The notes beneath the pieces were generated by a model that saw nothing but the letters and a program-made list of their open reading frames with translations, ran no database searches and had not been told where the DNA came from. From contig JARZZO010000002.1 in assembly GCA_030544215.1 (NCBI GenBank), forward strand, positions 27,155,395-27,219,394: a stretch of DNA of 64,000 bases. The letters are read 5' to 3'. Positions 47,363 to 58,511 of the stretch are shown here, one piece after another. The number at the start of each line of letters is the position of its first letter. The first letter of the stretch is position 1. The position numbers were made by a program, and so were the translations under genes. This DNA comes from Zantedeschia hybrid cultivar (lineage: Eukaryota; Streptophyta; Magnoliopsida; Alismatales; Araceae).

Positions 47363-50300
47363 ATGAATCTTTCTGAGGAAGATGAGAAGGCAATGGTATA
47401 AGTTCTTAAAGACTATAAGGACACTTTCGCCTGGAGTTATGAAGATATGCCAGGGTTAGACTCGTCATTAGTGGAACACAGATTGACATTAAAAGATGGA
47501 GCTAGTCCAGTCAAGCAGAAATTAAGGCGATTCCACCCGCAAATGGCTCTAAAGATGAAGGAAGAGGTCGACAAATTACATAAAGCTAAATTCATTAGAG
47601 TTGTCCTTTATCCATAGTGGGTGGCCAACATAGTCCCAGTTATGAAGAAAGATGGGAAGGTCAGGATTTGCATTGACTTCCGAGATCTAACCCGGGCATG
47701 TCCTAAAGATGATTTTCCATTGCCTCATATTGACGTACTCATCGATAACACTGCTGGCTATGAGACTTTATCATTTATGGATGGGTTTTCAGGATACAAT
47801 CAGATCAAGTTAGCAGAAGAAGATCAGGAGAAGACATCATTCACTACACCTTGGGGAACATACTGCTATGTTGTCATGTCATTTGGATTAAACAATGCTG
47901 GAGCCACTTATCAGAAGGCTATGATGGCAATATTTCACGACATGATGCACATAGATCTAGAAGTGTATGTGGATGACTTGTTGGTTAAATCTAAGACGAA
48001 GGCGGATCATGCCAAAGTTTTGGCAAGTGTGTTAGAGAGATCAAGGGAGTATCAGTTAAAGATGAACCCCAAGAAATGTGTATTCGGAGTATCTTCAGGA
48101 AAATTACTTGGATTCATTGTCAGCAAACGGAAAATTGAGATCGATCCCAACAAGGCGAAGGCTATCAGAGAAATGCCACCTCCCAAGAACTTGAAGGAGT
48201 TAAAAGGATTAATCGGGAGGTTGCAATTTATTCGCCGTTTTGTCTCCCAGCACTCACAAAGGTGTAAGCCGTTATACGAGCTTACCAAGCCAAGAGTCAA
48301 ATTCGATTGGGACGATAAGTGTCAGGAGGCATTTGATAGATTAAATAATTATTTGGCAAGTCCTCCTGTTCTGAGACCACCATCTCCAGGCAAACTATTG
48401 ATACTTTACATTTCTGTCTTGGATGATGCTGTGGGGGCTGTCCTAGCACAAGAGGATGAAGAAGGAAAGGAGAGGGCGGCCTATTATCTCTCTAAACTTC
48501 TCAACCTCGCTGAACAGAGATATACAGCGATGGAGAAAACTTGTGCAGCATTGGTTTGGGTTGTTCAGAAATTGAAGCATTATTTTCTAGCCCATGAAGT
48601 CCATCTCATCGCTAGGATGAATCCAATCAAGTTTCTTCTGGAGAAATCGGTTCTTACTGATAGGTTAGCGCGATGGCAAAGCTTTCTATCTCAATTCGAT
48701 ATTACTTACATTCAGCAGAAAGCGATCAAAGACTATGCCATAACAAAACATCTCGCTCATCACCCCCTTCCTCGTTTTGATCCAGCCCAATCGGAGTTTC
48801 CGGATGAGGAACTGATGTCCATAGACCAAATCAGAGATGATATGTGGACTCTGCATTTTGACGGAGCTCTGAATTCCCATGGAAAGGGTATTGGTATTGT
48901 TTTGTTATCACCCGAAGGTATCACCATTCAACAAGCCATTCAGCTTGACTTTCCAGTCACCAACAATATAGCTAAATACGAGGCGCTCCTTGTTGGCCTC
49001 GAGGCTGCTCATTCCCATGGTGTTACCAAACTCAGGATTGTGGGTGATAACCAATTGATTCTTCGCCAAGTGTTAACCAAGTATCGAACCCTTGATCCCA
49101 AACTCAAGCCTTATCAAGAACTTACTTATGCTTATTTAAAGTTTTTCACCAAATTGATCTTCGTGCATGTCCCTAGGAATCAGAACATCTTAGCTGACGC
49201 TCTAGCTTCACTTGTATCTTCTCTCGATTTTCCAATCAGCAGACAATCCGAATCAATCATAGTTCATAGGCGTCTTTCACCCGCCGTGAAAGACCCTTCA
49301 TTTCTTAAAACTAAGGAGAAGTTGTTGAAGAAGGTCAGAGATGGAGATATCGTGGAAAAAAGAGAAATCATGTTGATGGAGCTGTTAGAAGAGATGGACG
49401 ATGAACAGAAGCCATGGTACTATGAAATCGTCAAATATTGTGAAGATCAATCGTATCCTGAAGAAGCCACAGCTGAGGAGAAAAGGGTTATCAGGAGAGT
49501 TGCACAACGATACACCCTAGTTGGGGGAGTACTGTACAAAAGAGGTTTTGATGGAGTTTTTCTGAGATGTCTGGACGAAGATGAGCTTTGGAAGGTTATG
49601 GAAGGAGCTCATGCTGGAGTTTGTGGTGGCCATGTTAATGGACAAATGCTAGCAAAGAAGATCCTTAGACAAGGATTTTATTGGCCAACCATGGAAGAAG
49701 ACTGTGTAGGATACGTCCGTAGGTGTGCTAAGTGTCAACTTCACGCCGACAAAATTCATTCTACTGTATCTTCATTCCATTATGTTTCTTCCCCATGGCC
49801 TTTCTCTATGTGGGCTTTCGATATCATTGGACCCTTTGGCAATTCCGATTCCGGCATCAAGCAAAAATCTTTCATCCTCACGGCAACGGAATACTTCACC
49901 AAGTGGGCAGAAGCTGAAGCGTACGTGGAGATCAAAGCATTAACCGTCTGCAAGTTCATCATAAAGAACATCATCACCCGATTTGGAATTCCAAGCACCA
50001 TCGTCACCGACAACGGACCGCAGTTTGTGTCACAAGAATTGAAGGACCTCTGCAACAGGTACAAAATTGCATTGCATCATTCATCTCTTTATTATCCGCA
50101 AGGCAATGGCCAAGCAAAGGTAACTAACAAGACTTTGATAAAAATCATCAAAAAGACGTGCAAATCTAACAAGTTCATAGACTGGCCAGAAAAATTGGTT
50201 GAGGCTCTATGGGCCTACCGAACTTCAATCCGCACGCCCACTGGGCAAACTCTTTATTCCTTAACATTTGGAATGGAGGCGGTAGTTCCATACGAGATCC

Positions 50301-50674
50301 TTATACCGTCATTAAGAGTACAATTGAACAAGGAATTTTCCATTGATGAACATCGTTCAGCACTCCTTGCTCAATTGGAACTCTTAGACGAGAGAAGATG
50401 GTCAGCTACTAATCATGCAAGAGTTTATCAAAATAGACTAGCACGTTTTTATCAAAAGAAAGTCATTGAACGTAAGTTCAAAGTTGGTGAAATGGTTGTC
50501 AAAAGGATTTTTGTAAAACCTGGTGTTCCGCGTTCTAAGCTCCAACCCAACTGGGAAGGACCTTATATTATATCACGTGTTTTTCCTGGTAACGCTTACC
50601 GTCTTGTCAATACAGAGGGAGAAGAGCTAACTCACCCCTCGAACGGTTTGCATCTTAAGAAATACTACCCTTAG
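47363..50674 (+). pseudogene. Pol of element A: RT, RNase H, archaeal RNase H, integrase
   Basis: The frame opens at ATG 47363, hits TAA at 47399-47401 and TAG at 47615-47617, and is then open for 1017 codons. RT comes first, with SFMDGFSGYNQI, SFGLNNAGATYQ and YVDD (about 47966). Next is RNase H with EKTCAALVWVVQKLKHYF. A second RNase H follows (WTLHFDGALNSHGKGIGIV...NNIAKYEALLVGLEAA, from about 48840), typical of Tat elements. Integrase has the H2C2 zinc finger (HAGVCGGHVNGQ...CAKCQLH), FDIIGPF and TDNGPQF. The third catalytic residue, normally Glu in NGQAE, is Lys (AAG, 50117-50119). The stops and this substitution make it inactive. Confidence 0.95.
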
Positions 50675-52971
50675 GTTAAAGAGTTGATCAGCATGGTACA
50701 AAGCCCAGTGGAATCAGAAAATTTATAAACTCAAATTTCCTTATCAGTCTTGATAATTTAACTTCAAACGCATTACTACACACTGACACATTTGATTCGT
50801 GAGTAACAAGAGATGCAAAGTCCTAAGGAATATCGAAAGCTTGACTGAAAGTGTAAAGTACAAATCATTCTTTTTAAGCAAAATTCTGTTTTTACACTCG
50901 GCCCATGATGTCGGATCGAGGCTTAGAATAGACTACTAAGAATACCCGCCATCTTAGTAGGAGGCCGTCATAAAAAAAAAGGGGGAGATCCGTCCCAAAG
51001 AAAAGAACAAAAAAAAGAAAAGCAAAGCAAAAGGCAAAAGCCAAATGTCAAATTAAAAAGGTCATTACACTACAAACGTTACATCAAAGCCATAAAATGA
51101 AACAAAAGGGAACGCAAGGTCGATAAATACTCCGGAAAGAAAATGACCGAACCCCAACAGATATTAGGATAAGAAAGGAACATCTTTTTAGGTCTATGGA
51201 ACCTTCTCATAGGCTTTCTAAACCAATTCTTCCTTTCTTTCTAAAGAGGCGTACTCCAAACTTGAGGAACGGCCGACATTGACTAAGGATCAAATCATCA
51301 AATGGGATCACGAATGGAAACACAAGTTCAAACACAATGGGTTTAGGTTAAATTGTTGAAGAATAATTTGGGAATTAAGTTAATAAATGAATATGATCTT
51401 TTGATCTGAGTACCATGCTGGTCTTTTAGCTCACATCATATTTCAAAAATCCAAAAAAAAAAAAATACACATTTCAAAAATCCAAAAAAAATACATATTT
51501 CAAAAATAAAAAAAAATACATATGTCAAAATAAAAAAAAAACATATTTCAAAAATCAAAAAAAAAATACACATGTCAAAATTAAAAAAAAAATACATATT
51601 TAAAAACAAAAAAAAATACATATTTTAAAACAACAAAAATATTTCAATTAGCATTTGCTTATTGCATCTAGTATGCTTCATTCCTTTTGTTTTCAGTGAG
51701 CATTTGTCTACTTGCATGTAGCATTTTGCTTAAGTTTGACTATTCACATTACCTTTGTTAATAAAGGCTATGCCCCTTGACTCTTCTACCAAGGATAGGA
51801 TCAAGTGGTCGGTTACTTAACCAGGCAAGGGGCTAAGTCTGAATAGATGCTTAATCTGTTTGTTCAAGTCATATACATGACACAAGGCATGAAGAGAGTT
51901 GGAATACGGATTGAAGACAGCCAGAACCCGTTTCTGCGATTGAAAGGCGTCGTTGAACAGTGACGTATTTTGATTCATGTTAATGGCGTCGGCGCGACAC
52001 GACGCGTTTCAGAAATTCAAAAAAATGATTGCAAAGCTGGAAAACATCAAGAAGATCCTGCTGTGGGAGTTTATAAGTCCCGACCGTGGTTAAAAAGACG
52101 GTTATTTCTACATTTATATTATTTCATGTGATTAGAGCATCATCATAATTACTATATGTTAAATATTTATTAGAGCATGTCAAGGACCTTGTAGTTTTGA
52201 TGAAATTGGAATTTGAATTTCCCTACAACCAAAAACAGTGATAATTCCAGAGAATTCTTAATCGAACGGATAGGCTATCAGATTTTTAATTAGTGAGGAT
52301 GATGGTTCCATTTTTTGTGAAATAGTGCATGGATAAACGAGTTTCGGCTTAGCACTGAATTACAAGAATTTGTATCTTGACTCATTAATGACAATTTGAC
52401 GATATTATCCTTGATTAATTTATATTTTATTTGACTTTATATTTTTCTTTTAGCCCAACATGCATCATATAGGACTTTGAAATAACTGTGATAAGAATTA
52501 ATTACTGATTAAGTTTCAAACTATTAAATCAAATAACTCCAACATGATATGAAATATTTCATTCTGAATTGGGTATCTTGATTATCTTTGAGGTTCGCTT
52601 GAAGATATCCTTGGAATTCTATCTTTTCTTGGATTCTTTATCCAATATTTCTTGTTTTCTTTTAAGATCCATCATGGCTGCAGCACGTCCACATTGGCTG
52701 GCAAACGCTCCTCATGATGAAACCTACAGTGTCTACGACCTGGAGTACTTCCCACTCTGTGAAGGTTGATCGACTTTATTTTATTTCTTTGTTTACCTCA
52801 TCCAGGCATGATTGATTCCATTGATCTCCTTAAGCTATCTTCATTGATGATTTTGAGAAGAATTCCAATCATATGATGTTGAGAGCATGTCTCATCACAC
52901 CTTGGCATCACCTTTCAGTACATTCTATTTCATTTCACTCCCTTGCAAAGACGATGCCAAGGTAAGGCAGC
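50675..52971 (+). other. 3' untranslated region of element A
   Basis: No polyprotein frame. It contains the A-rich tandem repeat at 51440-51640, two CG mini-hairpins (51942 and 51982) and a short frame at 52675-52769 (MAAARPHWLANAPHDETYSV...) ending in a donor-like GAAG|GTTGAT. That short frame could be an exon-like relic, but I do not recognise it. Confidence 0.5.
51440..51640. repeat. A-rich tandem repeat
   Basis: About seven diverged units of 25-33 bp of the form ACATATTTCAAAAATcAAAAAAAAAT. Confidence 0.85.
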
Positions 52972-54305
52972 TGTAAACACGCTAATTTTGACATCATTTC
53001 GAGTAAATTTCATATCATATAATAATACCTCAGAATGGTCTGATATTTAATCATTGGTTAATTCTTATTGATCTTTTTAATTATCTGGTATCAGGTCAAA
53101 CAGACATATTTAAGTTAATTAATTAAATTGATTTTAACTCAAATTTCAATTAAAATATGAAGAAGTCTAAAAGACGTCGACGTTTGTAGACGCCGTTTAG
53201 AGTTTATTCTTATTTTAACGTTTAAATTTGAATTTTAATCAGTAGATTAATTAGCTAAAAGACGTCTGCATGGCACAACGCCATTTAGGTTTCCTAAGTT
53301 GTCTCTACTTCTCTTCCGGATGTTTATCCTTATCTTAATCAGTTTAAAATGCGTCTTGAAGTGACGACGCATTTTATCTAATTACAGATAAAGATAAGTT
53401 TTTACCGGATGTTTATCCTTATCTTAATCAATCTGAAAGGTGTCTTCCATGGGCGACGCGTTTTAGATAATTACAGATAAAGATGAATTAATCTGTATTT
53501 ATCTGTTGGTTAAGATGAATAAATCTCAAAATTTCTCTATGTAAATCCGCGGACGCAATGAAGTCTATAAATACCCTGCCTCTTGAATGGGTGGCAGAGT
53601 TAGTGATTGAAGTGATATCAGAGTGATAATTGAGTGAAAATTGAAGCAACGACGTCCAAACGCTGAAGTGCTGCGGTTTCCAGAAGTCGGCATCCATTCT
53701 TCATCCATTCAAGATTCTTTCAAGACCAAGGCTTTCCAGGGGCTATCCAGCATTAAACTTTCAATTCATTTCTGCATTTTTACTCTATTAATTTTGCATT
53801 CTTCATCACATCACTCTATGCAACACACACAACACTAGCATCATTTTCAAAACCCATTTGATTAAGGGGTTTAAAAGACTACTCAACAAGTGAGTTTTTT
53901 GTTTAGTTACATGTTTAAAACTTTGTTTGGAATAGATACTACTTTTGTCTAAGTTCTCATAATTGTTCTTTCTTTCTATTTCTTGCAAGGTACAAAGGAG
54001 AATCAAAGGGGAGGAAATCAACAAGCAAACAACAAAGATTCTGGACGATCCTCAAAACTCAACAACAATCAAAGCAAGAACAAAGACAAGAAAGGGGGCT
54101 CTCTTTCTTCAGCCGGCTGAAGGAGGGGAACCAAGAGCTCAACATCTCCCACGTTCAAACAGGTAGGCGATCAAAACCTTCTTTTGGAACTTTTAAGTCA
54201 AAAGTTTCTGGCAATCACTTCACTTAGTTTTTTTTAATAGGTTTATTTTGCATCTAAACAACGTAGTTCTTCCTGATAATCACACACTCATTTTAAGCAC
54301 TCACA
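52972..54305 (+). repeat. 3' LTR of element A (complete, 1334 bp)
   Basis: Ends ...ACTCACA, followed by the ACCAG duplication. It carries mini-hairpins at 53169, 53257, 53346 and 53436, TATA at 53566-53573 and the 16-bp palindrome at 54107-54122. A donor-like AAACAG|GTAGGC lies at about 54157-54168. Confidence 0.92.
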
Positions 54306-54358
54306 ACCAGCGTCTCGGCAAAATACGCCAACCACACGGCCGAACGCGGGAAACACCG

Positions 54359-55851
54359 TGTAAGGATTGAGGTTTTCGGATCCGGTTATCGGGTTAGTTT
54401 TCGGGGTCGGATCCCGTAGGCTCTGATGGGACTGGGACTCTGTTCTGTTTCGCGTCGAGCCTGCTCGACGCGGTTTAAACGGCGTCCAGCAATGTAGACG
54501 CATTTTAGGCTGTGCCACATGGGCGCCACGTGGGCTGGCCTTGGGTCGCGAGAGTACGGCCCCTGGTCATATCGTCTGAATGACGTCTTGAATGGACAAC
54601 GCCATTCAGAGTACGACCCTGGCTTGTCAGTGTACGGCTCGGTCTTGTCATCTGAAAGACGTCGGGCGTGCACGACGCGTTTTACCCAGCTTCTGGGTGA
54701 CCCTGCGAACCCTCCTTCCTTTCCCTCATTCCCTCCTTCCTCTCCTGTCTCCTCTCTTCCTCCGGCGGCACCAGTGGCCCCTTTTCCCCCTCCTTCCTTT
54801 TCCTCCCTTCATTTCACCTCCCCCTCCACTCCAATAACCTCCCAACTCCCACCACCATCTCCTCCGCGGTGTTTTTCTCTCCGGACGGCGGCCGACGTTC
54901 CGGTGGAGTAACGGCGTCCACGGCGGTACCGGCGGCGGCGTAGGGTGAGACAGGTCGGCGGCTTGGAGCTAGGAGGAGTCCGAGTAACCGGTAGGGTGAC
55001 GATTCCCGTAGTATTTCATTTAAAAATCATGTTTTCCGGTTTTGAAGCATGTTTAGGGGTGTTTTGGGGTGAAAATACTAAATGCATGAAATGAGAAATT
55101 GGGTGTTTTAAATGGGTAGTTAGGTTCTTCTCCCCATTCTCCATGTTTTTCGTGTTTTTATACGATTTTGGAGAGGAAATACCACCCCGTGGACTGGGAG
55201 ATGGCAGGGGGAGAACCTGTCTGTGAGGGTTAAATGGCGTCGAGGGACAGCGACGCCTTTTTGAAAGGCGGCTTCCACCCGCGACGCGATTTAGCCCAAA
55301 TACCAGACTCTGTCTCTGGAACTGAATGGCGTCCAGGGACAGCGACGCCTTTCAAAAGGCGACTTGCATGGGTGACGTATTTTAGGCCATTTCCGAGGTC
55401 AGATTTCACATGAACCAGTTTAAGAGGTTTGAATGGCGTCGACCTTGGGCGACGCGATTCAATACAGAATCACATTAATTCATGCTATTAATATACTTTC
55501 ACACTGTTAGATAGTTTGGTTAATTGCATGTTTGAAATCGTACTCGAGGATGAGGATTTTTACATGATTGGATCGCACTATGTTGTGTTTCGTGCGACTG
55601 TGGACCTAGAGTGACAGTTGTAGCGCTTGCCACCCTGTGTCGGTGTGGGAGGGACACAGCGCCGGTGTGGGAGTGGTGGGGTGACGCCTAGAGAGAGGGT
55701 CACCTGGTGTACCCCGGGGTTAGCTAGTACCGGTGTAGGAGTGGTATATGTGGAGTGTCACTCGTGCTGAGGGAAGGAGTAACCATCTAAGCCAGTTGGG
55801 CCGGAGTAGCTAGTATGCTATCCGAGAGGTTACTGTTTGGTCTCAGCGGGT
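54359..55851 (+). repeat. Central part of the D LTR, between its inverted arms
   Basis: About 1.5 kb. It includes a CT-rich leader-like stretch (54700-54900), nine copies of the CG-rich mini-hairpin motif (54448-55462) and two near-tandem copies of GGTGTGGGAG/GTGTAGGAGTGGT. The open frame at 54519-54911 is proline/serine-rich and probably meaningless. Confidence 0.5.
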
Positions 55852-56459
55852 CGGTGTTTCCCACGTTTAGTTGTGTGGTTGACGTGTTTTGACGAGACAC
55901 TGGTGGTAGGCTCTCTGGTAGAATGTTTTCTGAGATATGCATGTTACATTCCGAATGCATGTGGTTTATATCGAGAATTAGGAGTAGTAATTACTGCTTT
56001 ACTTGTTTACTTTACCTTTATCTGTGTTACTGCACTTGTGGGTGCGTGAGTGGGTGGTGGGGATCGAAGGATCCCTACTGAGTCTTTTTGTTGAGACTCA
56101 CCCCTGCGGTTTTTAGGTGAGAGCTCCAGGCAGGCTTAGCGAGGAGAGTGCTGCTTTGGGTTGCGCACCAACAGCCGTTGTTCCGGGATATGCCCCGATG
56201 TAGCTGTTATTTTATTTTATGGTTTGTACGCTTAATTATTTCTTTTCAGTTGGAGTATGTAATTATTTGTTGTGTCGAGTCGCATTATAATAACTTTTAA
56301 TTCTTGCACTTCCTTTTTAATTCAATGCGATGTGAATGTTTAGCTTAGTTAATTATTTATTTCCCAGATTTATCTAGATCCTGGTTTGGCTCCAAATTAA
56401 TGATTTGGTACCCATTTAGTAATCGGATCCCCAATTATAGGGTGGCGGGTCGTTACAAT

Positions 56460-56471
56460 TGGTATCAGAGC
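56460..56471 (+). promoter_or_regulatory. Primer-binding site of element D (tRNA-Met initiator)
   Basis: TGGTATCAGAGC, two bases after the LTR end at 56457. Confidence 0.85.
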
Positions 56472-56615
56472 ATTCGGTCTGCCAAATAAATGAATAACTA
56501 GGTTAAATATTGTAATTCCGACAAATAATTACATTATCCCGTACAGGCACGGCGGTAGTGTAGGTTTTAGGATTCTAATTAGAACTTTCCGATTTATGTG
56601 ATTGTAGGCGATTAG

Positions 56616-57182
56616 ATGGCTCCCAAGAAGAGGATGCCAGTTATTAGAGAGCGGGGAGATGTCCTTAGTGGATCTGAGGCCGGTAGGCCGAGTATGGAAT
56701 ATTTCATGGAGGCTATGATGGACACGATGGCTAGATACCAGACCCGAGACCCTAGTGAGAGTTCCAGTGCTCGAGGAGGGTCTTCAGCTACCCTGGAGAA
56801 ATTCTTGAAGCTGAGGCTGCCTCATTTCACCGGTCGTCCCGACCCTGATGAGGTTGTTCATTGGTTGAGGGAGATGGAGAAGACTTTTGACACTATGGAT
56901 TGTGCGGCGGTTGAGAGGACTCCGTTGGCTACCTTCATGTTGAAGGATGATGCCTATGATTGGTGGACCACTTTGAAGAGTTTGTCATATACAGATAGGA
57001 GTCTCAGGGAGATTCTATGGGAGACTTTTGTGAAGGAATTCAATGCACAGTACTTCCCTAGGCATGTTTAGAGGGTTAAGGAGAGGGAATTTATGGAGTT
57101 GACCCAAGGAAGCATGACAGTGCTTGAATACCAGACGAAGTTTGTTTCGCTTGGAAGGTTTGTGCCTTTTATCTCAGGAGAC
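56616..57182 (+). pseudogene. Gag of chromovirus D, interrupted
   Basis: Opens MAPKKRMPVIRERGD and reaches the capsid-like gag domain: FLKLRLPHFTGRPDPDEVVHWLREMEKTFD, then WWTTL...ILWETFVKEFNAQYFP. A stop (TAG, 57069-57071) interrupts the conserved stretch, after which the same frame continues FMELTQGSMTVLEYQTKFVSLGRF. The frame is then cut at 57182 by the insertion of element C. Gag would form the retrotransposon particle; this copy cannot. It represents about 190 codons. Confidence 0.88.
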
Positions 57183-58511
57183 TGTAGACACGCTAATTTT
57201 GACGTCATTTCGAGTAAATTTCATGTCATATAATAATGCCTCAGAATGGTCTGATATTTAATCATTGGTTAATTTTTATTGATCTTTTTGAGTGTCGGGT
57301 TTAACAGACATGTTTAAGTTAATCAATTAAATTGATTTTAGCTCAAATTTCAGTTAAAATATGAAGAAGCTTAAAAGACGTCTACCCATGTGGATGCTAT
57401 TTAGAGTTTATTCCTATTTTTAATGTTTAAATTTGAATTTTAATCAGTTGATTAATTAGCTAAAAGGCGTCTGTAAGACACGACGCGTTTTAGGTTTCCT
57501 AGGCTATTTCTACTTCTCTTCCGGATGTTTATCCTTATCTTAATTAGCTTAAAAGACGTCTGCACATGTAGACGCATTTTAGTTAATAAAGATAAAGATA
57601 AGTTTTCCCGGATATTTATCCTTATCTTAATTAATCTGAAAGGCGTCAACCATGGTAGACGCGTTTTAGATAATTACAGATAAAGATGAATTAATCAGTA
57701 TTTATCTGTCGGTTAAGATAGATAAATCCGAAGTTTTTCTATGTTAATCCGCGGACGCAGAAGAAGTCTATAAATACCTTACATCTTGAAGAGTTAAAAA
57801 AAGTTAAGCGTAATCTCGAGTCGATTATCATTGAGCAATAGCGAGTTGAAAATCGAAGCAACAACGTCGGAACGCCGAAGCGCTGCCATTTCCAGAAGTC
57901 AGCGTCCTTTCAAGATTCTTCATCCATTCAAGAATTCAACCATTGGGCATAAGTCTTTATTTTCTGCATTCATTTCATTTAGTTCTACATTCTTCATCAT
58001 TCACTCCATGCAACACACAACACATTCATTCTTTTCAAAACCTATTTGATTAAGGGGTTTCAAAAGCCACTCAACAAGTAAGTTTGCTGTTTAATTGCAT
58101 GTTTAACATCATAATTAGAATAGATACTGCTTTTGCTTAAAGTTCTCATCATTGTTTCTTCATCTCTTTTTTCTTTCTATTTCTGCTGCACTCGACAACA
58201 AGAGAATCAAAAGGAGTAAATCAAGCACAAAGTCACAAGAATTTTTGGACGATCCTCAACCTCAACCTCAAATTCAACAGCAAGAACAAAGAACGAGAAG
58301 GACTCTCTTTCTTCAGCCGGCTGAAGGAGGAGAATCAAGGACTCAATATCTTCCGCGTTTAAACAGGTAGGCGATCATACTTCTTTTGGAACTTTTAAAT
58401 CAAAAGTTTCTGGCGATCACTTCATGTAGTTTCTGTTTTTAATAGGTTTATTTTGCACCTAAACAACATAGATTTTTTATGTTAATCACACTGTCATTCT
58501 AAGCTCCTACA
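57183..58511 (+). repeat. 5' LTR of element C (1329 bp)
   Basis: TGTAGACACGC...CTCCTACA. Mini-hairpins at 57372, 57462, 57550 and 57638; TATA at 57769-57776; palindrome CTTCAGCCGGCTGAAG at 58311-58326; donor-like AAACAG|GTAGGC at about 58362-58373. Confidence 0.9.

Larger units (their letters stand above)
46174..54305 (+). mobile_element. Tat-lineage Ty3/gypsy element A, gag-protease deleted
   Basis: The 5' LTR (46174-~47352, truncated) and 3' LTR (52972-54305) start TGTARACACGC. The whole is bounded by the perfect duplication ACCAG (46169-46173 and 54306-54310), placing it inside the LTR of element D. The 5' LTR passes straight into the RT reading frame; the last ~155 bp of LTR, the PBS, gag and protease are gone. 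Pol is intact apart from two stops and one catalytic substitution. An archaeal-type second RNase H domain after the first one marks the Tat/Ogre/Retand lineage. 50675-52971 is a long 3' untranslated region. Confidence 0.92.
45617..57182 (+). mobile_element. Chromovirus-type Ty3/gypsy element D, 5' part, itself host to two insertions
   Basis: Starts TGTAACGACCCGCC at 45617. Its LTR resumes after element A at 54311 and ends GGCGGGTCGTTACA at 56457. A perfect tRNA-Met PBS, TGGTATCAGAGC, follows at 56460-56471, then gag at 56616. Excluding element A, the LTR would be about 2.7 kb, within the range of the Tekay/Del lineage, whose LTRs share these ends. Gag is cut by element C at 57183; the remainder lies beyond the window. 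The first and last ~0.6 kb of the LTR are inverted copies of each other, so an alternative reading is two head-to-head LTRs. Confidence 0.7.

Noticed and set aside
51436..51621. Minus-strand ORF rich in Phe
   Set aside because: Translation of the A-rich tandem repeat in the 3' region of element A.
54288..54911. ORFs on both strands between the arms of the D LTR
   Set aside because: They lie within LTR sequence, are Pro/Ser-rich and overlap on both strands without domain features.
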